NCBI RefSeq assembly: GCF_000621745.1 | Contig: NZ_JHXK01000011.1 | Location: 1 to 64,000, forward strand | Direction of reading: 5' to 3' | DNA: 64,000 bases | DNA from: Clostridium beijerinckii HUN142 | GTDB taxonomy: Bacteria; Bacillota; Clostridia; Clostridiales; Clostridiaceae | In this document: positions 1-9,650 of the stretch, one piece after another | Numbering within the stretch: position 1 is the first letter of the stretch | Layout: every line of letters starts with the position of its first letter | Made by a program: the position numbers and the translations under genes | The notes under the pieces: model-generated | What the model saw: the letters and a program-made list of their open reading frames with translations, nothing else | The model's database searches: none | Told to the model about the DNA's origin: nothing

Positions 1-1
1 A

Positions 2-289
2 AAAGTGTATGTTTTACTGGATAATGCTAAATTTCACACTTCTAGAATAATGCAGGACTTCGCTGACGCGCATAGCGAAGAATTGTTTTTAATAAATACT
101 CCTAGATATTCTCCAGTTCTAAATCCACAGGAAAATATCTGGAATAAGTTGAAAAATTGTATTTTTACTACTAGTGCTTTTATATCTATTGATGAGCTTT
201 TTGAATCGATAAATTCAATATATATCCATTTAAATGAAGATTTTAACATGGTTAAGTCATTAGTCTATGCTAGAAATTACTATGAATAA
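2..289 (+). CDS. IS630-family transposase, C-terminal part (cut by window edge)
   Basis: This is the C-terminal end of a DDE transposase of the IS630/Tc1-mariner type. The frame is open to the left edge, so the N-terminus lies outside. The visible part carries the second catalytic Asp in LLDNAKFHTS and the third catalytic acid in SPVLNPQENIWNKLK, the usual spacing for DDE_3 endonucleases. The end, with a run of aromatic and charged residues before YARNYYE, looks like a natural C-terminus. It acts on DNA during cut-and-paste transposition. No terminal inverted repeat was recognised just downstream. Whether the copy is intact cannot be judged from this window. Confidence 0.85.
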   Translation, partial: KVYVLLDNAKFHTSRIMQDFADAHSEELFLINTPRYSPVLNPQENIWNKLKNCIFTTSAFISIDELFESINSIYIHLNEDFNMVKSLVYARNYYE

Positions 290-367
290 GTTTAATTCTT
301 AAGTTGGATATTTATATATAAATTATTAAGATTTAATTCGTCATAAATATTAGATTTTTATAAAAAC

Positions 368-406
368 AAAGACTTAAAGTATCTGTTAGTTACTTTAAGT
401 CTTTTT
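368..406. terminator. Bidirectional rho-independent terminator
   Basis: A 14-bp stem (368-381 with 391-404) with a 9-nt loop is flanked by A-runs on the left and T-runs on the right. It can therefore stop both the rightward transposase transcript and the leftward ABC transporter transcript, which end on either side of it. Confidence 0.8.
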
Positions 407-476
407 AACGTAATCTGGATATCTATAATTATAATCATTATATAAATTACTCGATCCATTAATGCAGTAATCATCT

Positions 477-1202
477 TTACTCAACGTATCTATATTTCCT
501 AATTGATATAGCAAGCCCAATTAAAAAAATAACTATTAGAGATATCATGCTTAAAGTAGATGGAATATAAGATCTTCCCACTCCTTCATGTGGACTTAGT
601 AAGACTGGTGCGCTCCATGGATAAAATGCCGATAACTGTGTATTGACTACTACTATATTTGCAAAAGTAGCTGAAATAACAAATATTATGCCTGGTAATA
701 CATTTTTTGTGTAGATAGCAACTGCACAAATTATACAAACAAGCATAAAGTGAAATACTACCATCTTTAAAAGTGATATAAAATAATATACAAGTAAATC
801 CATATTTAAGCTTTCATGCTTTAGTAAAAATCCTAAAATTATTGAAGTGAAGAATACTAATATTAAAGTAATTGCTATAATATAAAGAATGCATGCAAGC
901 TTAGAAAATAAAAGCTTCATTCTATTAATAGGATAAGTGAACATCACATTCATAGTTTTGGTTTCATATTCATGTCCAAAGATATAAGCAGCTATTATTC
1001 CATAAACTATGGGTGCTACAATATCATTTAGGAAAGTTAATATAGTATTTAAATAATCTTCCCATAAAAGTATTGAATTATATTTTTTATTAAAGCCATA
1101 TATTATAAATGCAATAACATTTGGAATAAATAGAACTATTGTACAGAATTTGATCTTTGCCTTTCTATACTTAAAAATCTCTGATAAAACATATTTCATC
1201 AT
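477..1202 (-). CDS. ABC-2 type transporter permease
   Basis: 241-residue integral membrane protein with about six hydrophobic segments (near residues 20-40, 55-75, 100-125, 140-165, 170-190, 215-235), the usual form of ABC-2 exporter permeases. It starts in a 4-bp ATGA overlap with the stop of the ATP-binding gene, behind an AGGAGG site, so the two are translationally coupled. Together they form a minimal one-permease, one-ATPase exporter like those for peptide antibiotic resistance or immunity. No substrate gene is adjacent, so the cargo is unknown. Confidence 0.85.
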   Translation of the reverse strand: MMKYVLSEIFKYRKAKIKFCTIVLFIPNVIAFIIYGFNKKYNSILLWEDYLNTILTFLNDIVAPIVYGIIAAYIFGHEYETKTMNVMFTYPINRMKLLFSKLACILYIIAITLILVFFTSIILGFLLKHESLNMDLLVYYFISLLKMVVFHFMLVCIICAVAIYTKNVLPGIIFVISATFANIVVVNTQLSAFYPWSAPVLLSPHEGVGRSYIPSTLSMISLIVIFLIGLAISIRKYRYVE

Positions 1203-2119
1203 AACCTTATTCCTCCTGAAATCCTTACAAAATAATCCTCCAAACCTTCCTTATGTTTAATTATTTCAAATAACTCCACACTATTATTTACTAGCGCTTT
1301 GCTTATATAGTTTGTTTTCATTTCTTTTCCCTTTATATTAAGCCTTAAATAGTTGTCATCAATTAATGAACTATCTAAATTCAAATTTTCATTTAATACT
1401 TTTTGTGCTTTTTTTACATCATCAACTTTGACATCAACATATTCCTCGTAACTATCATTGATCTCATTCATCGAAGCTTCTTTTAATAAGATTCCTTTTT
1501 CTATAATACCAAGCTTAGTCACTGTAAGTTCTAGTTCACTTAATATATGACTTGATATTATAAAAGTCATATTGTCCTCATTAGCAAGTCTTAGTATGAA
1601 ATTTCTAAGATCTCTTATTCCTAGTGGATCTAATCCATTAGTAGGCTCATCTAAAATTAAAAGCTTTGGCTTATGAAGAATTGCGCGCGCTATACCAAGC
1701 CTTTGTTTCATACCCAATGAGTACTCTTTAACTTTTTTATTCTTATCATTTAAAAGATCAACCTTATCTAAGCACTCATCTATTATTCCCTTATCTTCCA
1801 ACTCCATATAATTAGAATGAAGTTTTAAATTCTCATAAGCAGTTAGATTTTCATAAGATGACGGAAATTCTATAATAGATCCGATATTTCTTAAATAAGA
1901 AATATCCTTTTTATCAACTTCTTTTCCCAAAACCGTTATTTTACCACTAGTTGCAGGAATCAATCCTAAGATCATCTTTAAAGTAGTTGTTTTTCCTGCT
2001 CCGTTTCTTCCTATAAATCCATATATGTCCCTTTCCTCGATGTTAATACATAAGTTACTTACACTTAATTGTGTTCCATACTGTTTTGTTAGATTATCAG
2101 TTTTTAATATATAATTCAT
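1199..2119 (-). CDS. ABC transporter ATP-binding protein
   Basis: Nucleotide-binding subunit of an ABC-2 exporter, about 306 residues. Walker A is GRNGAGKTT (about residues 37-45), the signature YSLGMKQR (133-140), and Walker B LLILDEPTNGLDP (from about 153). The start is set at 2119, where GAAGGGA lies about 8 nt upstream and the protein begins MNYILKTDNL as in relatives. A longer reading to 2212 adds a tail unlike the family. The C-terminal 90 residues are the variable extension of bacitracin/lantibiotic-type ATPases. First gene of a two-gene operon with the permease. Substrate unknown. Confidence 0.92.
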   Translation of the reverse strand: MNYILKTDNLTKQYGTQLSVSNLCINIEERDIYGFIGRNGAGKTTTLKMILGLIPATSGKITVLGKEVDKKDISYLRNIGSIIEFPSSYENLTAYENLKLHSNYMELEDKGIIDECLDKVDLLNDKNKKVKEYSLGMKQRLGIARAILHKPKLLILDEPTNGLDPLGIRDLRNFILRLANEDNMTFIISSHILSELELTVTKLGIIEKGILLKEASMNEINDSYEEYVDVKVDDVKKAQKVLNENLNLDSSLIDDNYLRLNIKGKEMKTNYISKALVNNSVELFEIIKHKEGLEDYFVRISGGIRL

Positions 2120-2678
2120 ATTAATATTCCCTTCAAATTGTCTTAAATATTCCCAAGTAAAGTAGAAGCTGTTTCTCAGCATGCCTGCTCCCATTATACC
2201 CCTAAATAACAAAATAATGTATTAAAACTTTATAAGCCTTAATTTATTGGATTCATACAATCTATATCATCATTGTTGAAACCTATACAATTCCCATAGA
2301 TAAAGGCCCTTTAGCCCTAAGAGGTATTCGTTTAAAAGCAAGTTATACAATTGTATTAGTTTATGCAAACATAACATTAAAAAAATTTAATAATAGGGAT
2401 TTGGGATAGTTTAATTACTAAAAAGTGCTCATAAATCAGCATGCATTGAAATATTCTTAAAAAGTAAATGTATCGGAGGTAGATTTAAAGCGATTGAACG
2501 ATATTGAGAAAGATAACAAAGTTTAGTTTATTCTAATTGGTAACCGCAACAAATCTAATGAGGAAATTTGACTAATTTGGACATTTACAATTAATGCCTA
2601 ATATAATATATTACTATCTATACCAATTAAACAAGGAAATGTCTTACAAAAAGACAATAAATTTATGGAGGGAATTTT
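2120..2678. other. Non-coding stretch with possible gene remnants
   Basis: Divergent intergenic region between the ABC operon and the SPFH gene. A good GGAGG site at about 2476 is followed by only about ten codons before a stop, and the next in-frame stretch (about 2527-2570) again looks coding-like, so a short decayed gene is possible. No larger gene, RNA or clear regulatory structure was recognised. Confidence 0.4.
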
Positions 2679-4934
2679 ATGAATTCAGGAACAATATCAA
2701 TTTTAATTTATGTAGGTATTGGAATCTTAGCGCTATTTATATTACTATATGGCATAGGATTTACAAGTATCGGGACTGATGAGGTAGGTATAGTAGAAAA
2801 ATGGTGGAGCTTAAAAGGGTCCGTGCCTGCTGATGGTTTAATTGCATTAAAAGGTGAAGCTGGTTATCAACCACACGTGCTCAGAGCCGGAGTGCATTTT
2901 AAAACTCCTTTTAAGTACAAGGTTAAGAAGGTAAGACTTGTAACCATCCCACAAGGGCAGATAGGTTATGTATTTGCAAGATCAGGAGAAAGCCTTGCTG
3001 ATGGACAAACCTTAGGAAGAGTTATTCCAGAGTGCAAATCATTTCAAGACGTAGTAGCCTTTTTAAATAATGGCGGGCAGAAAGGGCCTCAAAGACAAAT
3101 CCTTCGTGAAGGTACTTATGCTTTCAACCTTGCTCAATTCATTATAATTACAAAGGATAAAGTACATTCAATATTTACTTCAAAGGATGAATCAGAACAA
3201 ATAGAAACTATGAGAAGTGATTTACTAAGAGTTAATGGCTTCCTACCTGTAGTTATCTCGAGTTCAAAAAATCTTGAACAAGATGAATTTGGAAACAATA
3301 TTAAAACTAAAGACACAATTGGTATAGTAACTGTTAATGAAGGGCCTACTCCAGATAATGGAGCTATAATTGCTCCAATAGTTGGTGAAGGCATTACAAG
3401 CGAATATTACCACAGTAACTTCCAGGAGCCAGAAAAATTCTTAGCTGCTGGCGGTAGAAAAGGTAAGCAGATACAAGTATTAACAGACGGTGTCTATTTT
3501 ATTAACAGATTATTTGCAAATGTGGACATAGTTCCAAAAAGTATTATAGATATTGGTTATGTCGGCGTTGTTGTTAGTTATTTTGGTGAAAAAGGTGAAG
3601 ATGTATCTGGTTCTGACTACTCTCATGGAGAACTCGTTGAACAAGGCAAGAAAGGTATTTGGAGAGAATGTATGATGCCAGGTAAGTATCCATTCAATAC
3701 TTATGCAGGTAAGATCATTCCAGTCCCTACTACTAATGTTATATTAAAATGGATTAGCGGTCAGGTTGGGGATCATAAATTAGATGATAACTTAAAAGAA
3801 ATTAATCTTATAACTAAAGATGCTTTTGAACCTAATCTCCCACTTACTGTAGTGTTTAACATTGATTATAGAAAAGCTTCTTCAGTAATCCAAAGATTTG
3901 GTGATATTAAACTGCTTATTGAACAATCACTAGATCCTATGGTTGCAGGTTACTTTAAAAATATTGGACAAACTAAAACTTTAATTGAATTAGTACAAGA
4001 TAGAAGTTCTATTCAAGAACAATCTTCTAAAGAAATGAAGGAAAAATTCAAGTTATATGATTTAGAATTACAAGAAGTATTAATTGGTACACCTGCTGCT
4101 TCTTCAACAGATAAGAGAATTGATCTAATCCTTGCACAACTTAGAGATAGACAAGTTGCGTTAGAAGAAATTAAAACAAATGAGGCAAAACAAAAGTCAG
4201 CTGAAAAGCAAAGAGAACTTAATGAAGCAATTGCTAAAAGTGCAGCTCAGGCAGCTCTTACTCAATCAAGTATCGATATAGAAGTCGCTGATAACAAAGG
4301 TAAGTCTGAATTAAAACTTGCTGAACAATTAGCCTTAAAGACTCAAAAGCTTGCAGAAGCTGATAAATACAAAAGAACTCAAGAAGCTGATGCTTTAAGA
4401 TATACAAAAGAAGCTGAAGCTGCTGCTAACGCTAAAGCTACTGAGCTTAATGCTGCTGCTAATGCTAAACAAGTAGAATTACAAGCTGGTGCTGAAGCCT
4501 TCAAGCTTGAAAAAGTTGGTGCAGCTCAAGCATTAAACATCAAAGCAGTTGCTGAAGCGAATGCTGAGCAGGAAACAAAGGTAGGTCTTGCAAAAGGTAC
4601 TGCTGCTAAAGCCTTAGTTGATGCTTATGGCGGACCAGAATTACAAGTACAACAAAGTGTATTAACATCTTTTGCTGAAGCTCTAAAGATAAGTAAATCT
4701 CCTCTTGTACCACAAACAGTAATTATGGGCGGTACTGACGGAAAAACTCCTAATGCTATGGAAGGAATTTTAAGCATGATTTTAGCTAACATGGCTAGTG
4801 CTAATAGCTCAATAGTAAATAATATTACTTCTACTCAGTCTGAGATAACTAATCAATCAGACAGCAACTCTACTAAAGAGTCAAATGCAGCTAAAAAGAA
4901 AGCTAATATTTCTGCCAAGGAACCTGAAGTATAA
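2679..4934 (+). CDS. SPFH/flotillin-like membrane scaffold protein
   Basis: 751-residue protein with one N-terminal membrane segment (about residues 8-28), a long SPFH/Band-7-like region to about residue 470, then an Ala/Glu/Lys/Gln-rich coiled coil (about 480-660) and a polar Ser/Asn-rich tail. This is the plan of flotillin-like proteins, which oligomerise at the inner face of the membrane in raft-like microdomains. It is longer than typical bacterial FloT/YqiK proteins. The start has GGAGGG 7 nt upstream. It stands alone; no NfeD-type partner gene is next to it. Specific function is not evident. Confidence 0.85.
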   Translation: MNSGTISILIYVGIGILALFILLYGIGFTSIGTDEVGIVEKWWSLKGSVPADGLIALKGEAGYQPHVLRAGVHFKTPFKYKVKKVRLVTIPQGQIGYVFARSGESLADGQTLGRVIPECKSFQDVVAFLNNGGQKGPQRQILREGTYAFNLAQFIIITKDKVHSIFTSKDESEQIETMRSDLLRVNGFLPVVISSSKNLEQDEFGNNIKTKDTIGIVTVNEGPTPDNGAIIAPIVGEGITSEYYHSNFQEPEKFLAAGGRKGKQIQVLTDGVYFINRLFANVDIVPKSIIDIGYVGVVVSYFGEKGEDVSGSDYSHGELVEQGKKGIWRECMMPGKYPFNTYAGKIIPVPTTNVILKWISGQVGDHKLDDNLKEINLITKDAFEPNLPLTVVFNIDYRKASSVIQRFGDIKLLIEQSLDPMVAGYFKNIGQTKTLIELVQDRSSIQEQSSKEMKEKFKLYDLELQEVLIGTPAASSTDKRIDLILAQLRDRQVALEEIKTNEAKQKSAEKQRELNEAIAKSAAQAALTQSSIDIEVADNKGKSELKLAEQLALKTQKLAEADKYKRTQEADALRYTKEAEAAANAKATELNAAANAKQVELQAGAEAFKLEKVGAAQALNIKAVAEANAEQETKVGLAKGTAAKALVDAYGGPELQVQQSVLTSFAEALKISKSPLVPQTVIMGGTDGKTPNAMEGILSMILANMASANSSIVNNITSTQSEITNQSDSNSTKESNAAKKKANISAKEPEV

Positions 4935-5374
4935 ACTCTATTTTTACTTCTAGCATTATATAGATAAACAACATATATTTTATACTTATGTTATAACTTA
5001 CCGAAATCACAAGTATTTGATTCCAAAAAACTATGAAAATATTTATTATTTCTAGTGAAGATGAGACCTTAAAGTTTTAGCAAATTTATAAATATGTTTA
5101 TCTAATAAGTAAAATCTTTAAATTTGATATCTAAAAAGAATAAAATGTGTCCAAGTAATTTTTGAAGTTATTTGGATGCATTTTTTTATAATACAGCAGA
5201 AATAAGTATAATACATCTGTTTTAGTTTATAAACTTTTGAATTTATGATACAATCAATTATAAAATTGTAAAAATATTTTGATTATGCAATTTATTTTAA
5301 GCGTATAAAAGAAAATATATGAGCGGTACTGGCTTGTTATTTTATGAATAGGCTTTAGATTGGAGGAATTAAAC
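4935..5374. other. Intergenic region 3' of the SPFH gene
   Basis: AT-rich, no gene recognised until the small ORF at 5375. It holds a terminator at 5144-5188 and a motif AACTTACCGAAAT near 4996 that resembles AACTCACCGAAAT near 17951, upstream of the DUF5662-like gene. The resemblance extends only weakly. Confidence 0.4.
5144..5188 (+). terminator. Rho-independent terminator
   Basis: Stem AATGTGTCCAAGTAA pairing with TTATTTGGATGCATT across a 9-nt loop, followed by a run of seven T. It is about 210 bp past the SPFH stop and is the first good terminator for it. Confidence 0.65.
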
Positions 5375-5512
5375 ATGAATGAGAAACAAATAGAAATGAT
5401 GAAAAAATTAATAGAAGAAAAAAAACAAAAAGGAAATAATAACAAAAATAATAAAAGACCCAAGAAAGTTATTGGACGAATGTTACTGGATAATGGAAAA
5501 ACAACTCAATAA
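5375..5512 (+). CDS. Small basic hypothetical protein (45 aa)
   Basis: ATG start with an excellent TGGAGG site 8 nt upstream, followed by 45 codons. The product begins MNEKQIEMMKKLIEEKKQK, has an Asn/Lys-rich middle and ends KVIGRMLLDNGKTTQ. It is highly charged with a likely N-terminal helix, no signal peptide and no membrane segment. No family was recognised. The ribosome site and strong codon bias favour a real gene; length alone would not. Confidence 0.6.
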   Translation: MNEKQIEMMKKLIEEKKQKGNNNKNNKRPKKVIGRMLLDNGKTTQ

Positions 5513-5672
5513 AACACTATTATTTTAAGTACGGTAATATGAGTTGAAATAAATTTACTTTAACTCCTTATAGAAAGTTCAGTTATTCTTTCTTCAACAA
5601 GATCCCATTGATGCTTCTGAAGTCGGAATAGCTGGGTTACTATAGCTTGTACAATAAAAACATTAAACTTTT

Positions 5673-5921
5673 CTAAAGCTCTCTGTTCATAAGCTTTATA
5701 AAGTTATCATGGTTCATTAGTATTGAAAAATAAATGCTTGAACAAGTCAAGAATGTGTTTGCCATTGGTACAATACTTAAGAGTAATAAACTCACAATTA
5801 CCTGCCATTCAATTTTATTACTTTTAAAGTCTATCTCTTTCTTATTTATCAATACTCTGATAAAAAATAGTGCTAAAAATATGTAGCTTAATACTGTAGA
5901 TATTGAATATAGATATTCCAT
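5673..5921 (-). CDS. Small membrane protein, possibly frameshifted
   Basis: 82 residues with two hydrophobic segments (about 5-25 and 42-62), preceded by AAGGA 8-9 nt before the ATG. Near its end, from about 5702 down to a stop at 5560-5562, another frame continues as protein-like sequence (KAYEQRALEKFNVFIVQA, later QKHQWDLVEERITEL). A one-base loss near 5700 would join them into a protein of about 120 residues. Function unknown. Confidence 0.55.
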   Translation of the reverse strand: MEYLYSISTVLSYIFLALFFIRVLINKKEIDFKSNKIEWQVIVSLLLLSIVPMANTFLTCSSIYFSILMNHDNFIKLMNREL

Positions 5922-6196
5922 TTCATCAATTCCTTTTATTTATTTTTTTTATGTACATTACTATTGTATACCTCTATTCAATTACTTTCCACTAAAGTTA
6001 CATTTTTATAATTATTTTCTACTCTTTTAGAATAGTTTAAATATTCAAATAATACTTTTGTCTAAATAAAAACTTTTGGATTTATCTTTTTTAAATAATT
6101 ATACTAAACTAAATATATTCTTTAAATTTTGCTCAACAAGAAAGCACTGCACGAAATATATGAATTTAGCACAATGCTTTTATATTGAAAATTGTG

Positions 6197-6829
6197 TTAA
6201 AGATTTATGGATATTTCTTCGTACAATTCATCTCTTTCATCAGAGTAAAGCCAGCCTTCATCTTCTGCATAATCAAAAATTTCTTCTAAAAGTATATTGT
6301 ATTCTTTAGCAAAAACTGCTGGATTTCTTTTATATTTATCAATCGTTTGTTCTGGGAGATCGTTCTTTCTCATCTTCTCTTCAAGCACAAGTGCTTGTAA
6401 ATATGTACTTCCTATGAGTTCTCTAATCACATTATATCTATAACTTCTCGCACTACAGATATAAAGCCTGCATATTACTGGTCTCTCTTCATATATAGTG
6501 CATAGATTTGTTTCTGTTATGAAATTACAGTCAGTTTTCTTATCTAATACGTACTGATCAAAATCCCTATAGTAATTTCTCTTTTTAACTAACTTTTCCT
6601 GCACAAAATTCGAAGCTGCTTCCTCGTTCCAATTGCTCAATTTATTTACGCAGATATTATCCATTTCTACTGACCAAGACTTTTTACAGCAACTCTCTTC
6701 ACATCCATTACAATCAAGAGGATTATTACTTAAAAATACGTCAATTGCATCTAGCACATCTTTAACTGTTGTATTTTTATTAATCTTGTCATAATTTACT
6801 TTTCCTTCGCTATCAAATAGTAATTTCAT
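6197..6829 (-). CDS. YkgJ-type cysteine-cluster protein
   Basis: About 211-residue cytosolic protein of the zinc/iron-chelating CxxxCxxCC family (PF03692-like). It has the cluster C40, C43, C47, C48 and a second set C101, C110, C120, C125 in the pattern CNFITETNLC...RPVICRLYIC. The start at 6829 has GAGGAAC 6 nt upstream; the longer ORF adds a tail without support. These proteins are thought to bind a metal or Fe-S centre, sometimes linked to methylation; this one has no partner gene that tells its role. Confidence 0.75.
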   Translation of the reverse strand: MKLLFDSEGKVNYDKINKNTTVKDVLDAIDVFLSNNPLDCNGCEESCCKKSWSVEMDNICVNKLSNWNEEAASNFVQEKLVKKRNYYRDFDQYVLDKKTDCNFITETNLCTIYEERPVICRLYICSARSYRYNVIRELIGSTYLQALVLEEKMRKNDLPEQTIDKYKRNPAVFAKEYNILLEEIFDYAEDEGWLYSDERDELYEEISINL

Positions 6830-6867
6830 TTTACAGTTCCTCAATTTCAAATTATTTTTTCTTAATA

Positions 6868-6917
6868 AAAAGAGCCTAAAGAAGAAAATTTTCAAAAAAT
6901 ACTTTCAACTTTAGGCT
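6868..6917 (-). terminator. Terminator 3' of rpsU
   Basis: On the minus strand AGCCTAAAG (6909-6917) pairs with CTTTAGGCT (6873-6881), followed by CTTTTTATT. It lies between rpsU and the Cys-cluster gene. Confidence 0.55.
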
Positions 6918-6940
6918 AAAATTTTTAGGCTGTTAATATT

Positions 6941-6965
6941 CAGGTAGTTAAATAATAACTACCTG
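6941..6965. repeat. Perfect 10-bp palindrome
   Basis: CAGGTAGTTA and TAACTACCTG flank a 5-base spacer. It could be a hairpin in the rpsU 3' region or an operator. A weak T-rich tract follows on the plus strand only. Confidence 0.5.
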
Positions 6966-7081
6966 TAAATTTTTAATTTCCCCAAGAATGCTTCCGAGAC
7001 ACAAAACGTGGAAGTCGCTTTTTTGTAAGTAAAATAGTTTTATATTATAATAGTTAATACTATTAGTAACGCTATAATTTA

Positions 7082-7258
7082 TTACTTAAACTTTCTCTTT
7101 CTAGCTTCTTCTGACTTTTTCTTTCTTTTTACACTTGGCTTTTCATAGTGTTGTCTCTTTTTTGCCTCTGAAAGGATTCCAGACATTGAACATTTCTTTT
7201 TAAATCTTCTCAATGCTTGCTCTAGAGATTCATTTTCCCCTACTTTAATTTCTGACAT
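7082..7258 (-). CDS. rpsU: 30S ribosomal protein S21
   Basis: 58-residue, strongly basic protein, the normal length for S21. It begins [19 protein letters not shown] and contains the family core [20 protein letters not shown], ending in Lys/Arg-rich sequence. S21 joins the small subunit near the anti-Shine-Dalgarno end of 16S rRNA and helps initiation. The gene has a very strong GGAGGGAGGG site about 8 nt before the ATG, as expected for a ribosomal gene. In many Firmicutes rpsU lies next to yqeY or phoH; here neither is present, so its usual neighbourhood has been rearranged. Confidence 0.96.
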   Translation of the reverse strand: MSEIKVGENESLEQALRRFKKKCSMSGILSEAKKRQHYEKPSVKRKKKSEEARKRKFK

Positions 7259-7443
7259 ACTTTTATCCCTCCCTCCGGCGCTGTATTGTAAACCACATTT
7301 ATAGTTTACAAATATAAACTCATAATATACTATACATTATTTACTAAAACACTGTCAATGCTTTAATAACCCAATAAAAAGAGATATTGGCCCAAGAACT
7401 CCCTTTACGCGCCGAAAATTAAGGAATTTGCATTTTTTTAATT

Positions 7444-9650
7444 TTAATAATTAGGATAATCAGTAACAGATTGTTTCATATTACCTGATTTTGCTGTATT
7501 GCCTGTATTATTTATTACATGTGTTATTTCACCATTACCAGATAAAAATACAGAGCATGCATGGTGAACCTTTACACCAGACGCATTCGGAACCTCTATT
7601 CCGTTATTCTCTGCTGCTACAGCATCCCTAAAGTAAGAGTAAATACCTGATCCAAAAAGCTGATGCGACGTAACTGAATCAGCCACTTTGTAAGAAGCAT
7701 ATCCATTTTGAGTACCATTATTACTCATCCAAGATGCTTGATTTGAAACATCATATGGCAATTCGCTTTGATAAAAATATACTTTTCCGCCATTACCATT
7801 CCATATAGTTTGATATTCCTTAAAATGCTCTACAAACAATCCATATAGCGTTACATTATTACCATTTACAATAACACCATTCTTTGCATTGTTAACTGTC
7901 CAGCCTACTCCTGTACCATGATCTGCACGCCATACCCAGAAATCATCACCTATAACATTATTGCTATTTATCTTTAGACTTGTATCAGCATTTCCTACTG
8001 CTGCCCCACCAATTCTAAAGAATAAATCACTAAGACTTGTAGGATTAGCTGAGTGATCAGCAGAACTTCCATCTTGTCCAACTTTTAATAATACTGGTGA
8101 ATTCATTGCAGCAGTACCATTGTCTGGGATCAAAGTTGCAAGTCCAAGACCTAATATAACTGTATTAGACTTTGTTACATTTATAGCATCACTAAGATGG
8201 TATACTCCAGGAGTAAATATAATGTTCTTTCCCTGACTGAGAGCTGCATTTATACTTTCAGCTGTGGATGTATCTGGTTTTGCTATATAGAACTGATCTA
8301 TAGGTAATGATGTACCTTGTCCTAAACCATTTGACCAAGTTATTCCTTGAGAATTTTTCCTAAGATCAGGAACAAAAACTTGGTAATTTCCATTATCATC
8401 AATATAAAGAAATGGTTTTTCTCTAATAGCTGGTGTTTGACTGACTACTGTATCTGGTGTTGATGGATATGCATTGTCATCTGTAGGTGCTCCATTATTC
8501 CCTACAAAAACCATGTTCCAGTTTGCACCATTCCAAGATCCCATTTGACTGTTTCTAGTAAAGAATTGTTGTTGTGATCCTGAAGTAACTGAATTATCAA
8601 TCTTTGAATCAGCTATAAATCCACCACTAGACCAAGCTCCATCATAATTAGTTCCAAGTGGATCCCATAAAGACAATCCACCCTTAATGTGAACACGCCT
8701 CATTGGTGCAGCTTGTGATACTGCCCAAGTTAAAGTACCTGCTGGAGCCAAATTGTTTGAAGAATAAGTTGGAGTTACAGCAACATTTTCAACCGATCTC
8801 CAGAAGTTACAAGTTGCATTTCCCCCATCCAATCTGCTTCACAACGTACTGCACCAGTTATATTAACAGCATCGGGTGTCTTTCCAAGTCCTAATACAGA
8901 CGTAAAGAAACCTACATTTACATTTACGTTATATGAACCTGGCTTAAACAAAAAGGCATATCTTTCATTTCCGAATTGATTTGTCTCCATCTTACTAAAC
9001 ACGCTATCTACAGTATTTTGGATATCTGAACTTGGCATTGATGGATCAAATATTTTAACATTTGGACCTAAATCAACATTGTTAACTGTATTACCATCTG
9101 GAGTACCATATACTTCAAAGTCCCATAGAGAGTACCCATACTGTGTAGTTCTTGCTGTTCCATACATTCTTATATATCTTCCAGTTGCAGTAGAATTAAA
9201 AGTTATGTTTTCTACTCCTCCTGTTCCTCCTGTTTTTGTATAAGCATCTATCCAATTTTTATTATCAGTTGATACTTGTATCTTATAATCTTTTGCAGCA
9301 GCAGTTTCCCAATTTAGTTTTACTCCTGAGATATTATAACTTCCACCTAAATCAATAGATATCCATTGAGGATCACTGCCTTGAGCAGACTCCCACCTAG
9401 TTCCTGAATTTCCATCAACAGCTAAAGAAGCAGCGTTTCCACCTGTAACAGAAGATGAAGTTGCAGACTTATTTAACGCAATATTAGTTGCTACTGCTGT
9501 ACTTTCTGTAGATGCATTTGAGGTAATTTCACTGCTTGCTTCTAAACTTACAGTTTCAGCCTTTGTGATAAATGAAGTTGACATAAACATAGTAGTAAAG
9601 ACAGCCATTGAAAGAGTTAATGATAAAATTCTTTTATTTCTCCTAATCAT
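7444..9650 (-). pseudogene. Secreted discoidin + beta-helix (GH55-like) protein, frameshifted
   Basis: Two adjacent frames together encode one protein of about 735 residues. The first part (from 9650, AGGAGG upstream) has a signal peptide ending near TKAETV, then an F5/8 type C (discoidin) carbohydrate-binding domain at about 55-185 (IALNKSATSSS, DPQWISIDLGG), then the start of a right-handed beta-helix region. The second part continues it (GSQQQFFTRNSQMGSW, GWTVNNAKNGVIVNG). Relatives of this second region are often labelled adenylyl cyclase by tradition, but the fold resembles GH55/pectate-lyase-like helices. A run of five G (8822-8826) appears one short: a sixth G would restore CEADWMGGNATCNFWRSVENV-like reading across the junction. 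Either a pseudogene, a phase-variable tract, or a sequencing error. Function, carbohydrate binding or cleavage, is inferred. Confidence 0.82.

Noticed and set aside
2594..2779. Plus-strand frame of 61 codons overlapping the SPFH start
   Set aside because: It overlaps the strongly supported SPFH start in another frame and has no ribosome site.
6076..6309. Plus-strand 77-codon frame near the Cys-cluster gene
   Set aside because: Overlaps the 3' end of the Cys-cluster gene on the other strand and has no ribosome site.
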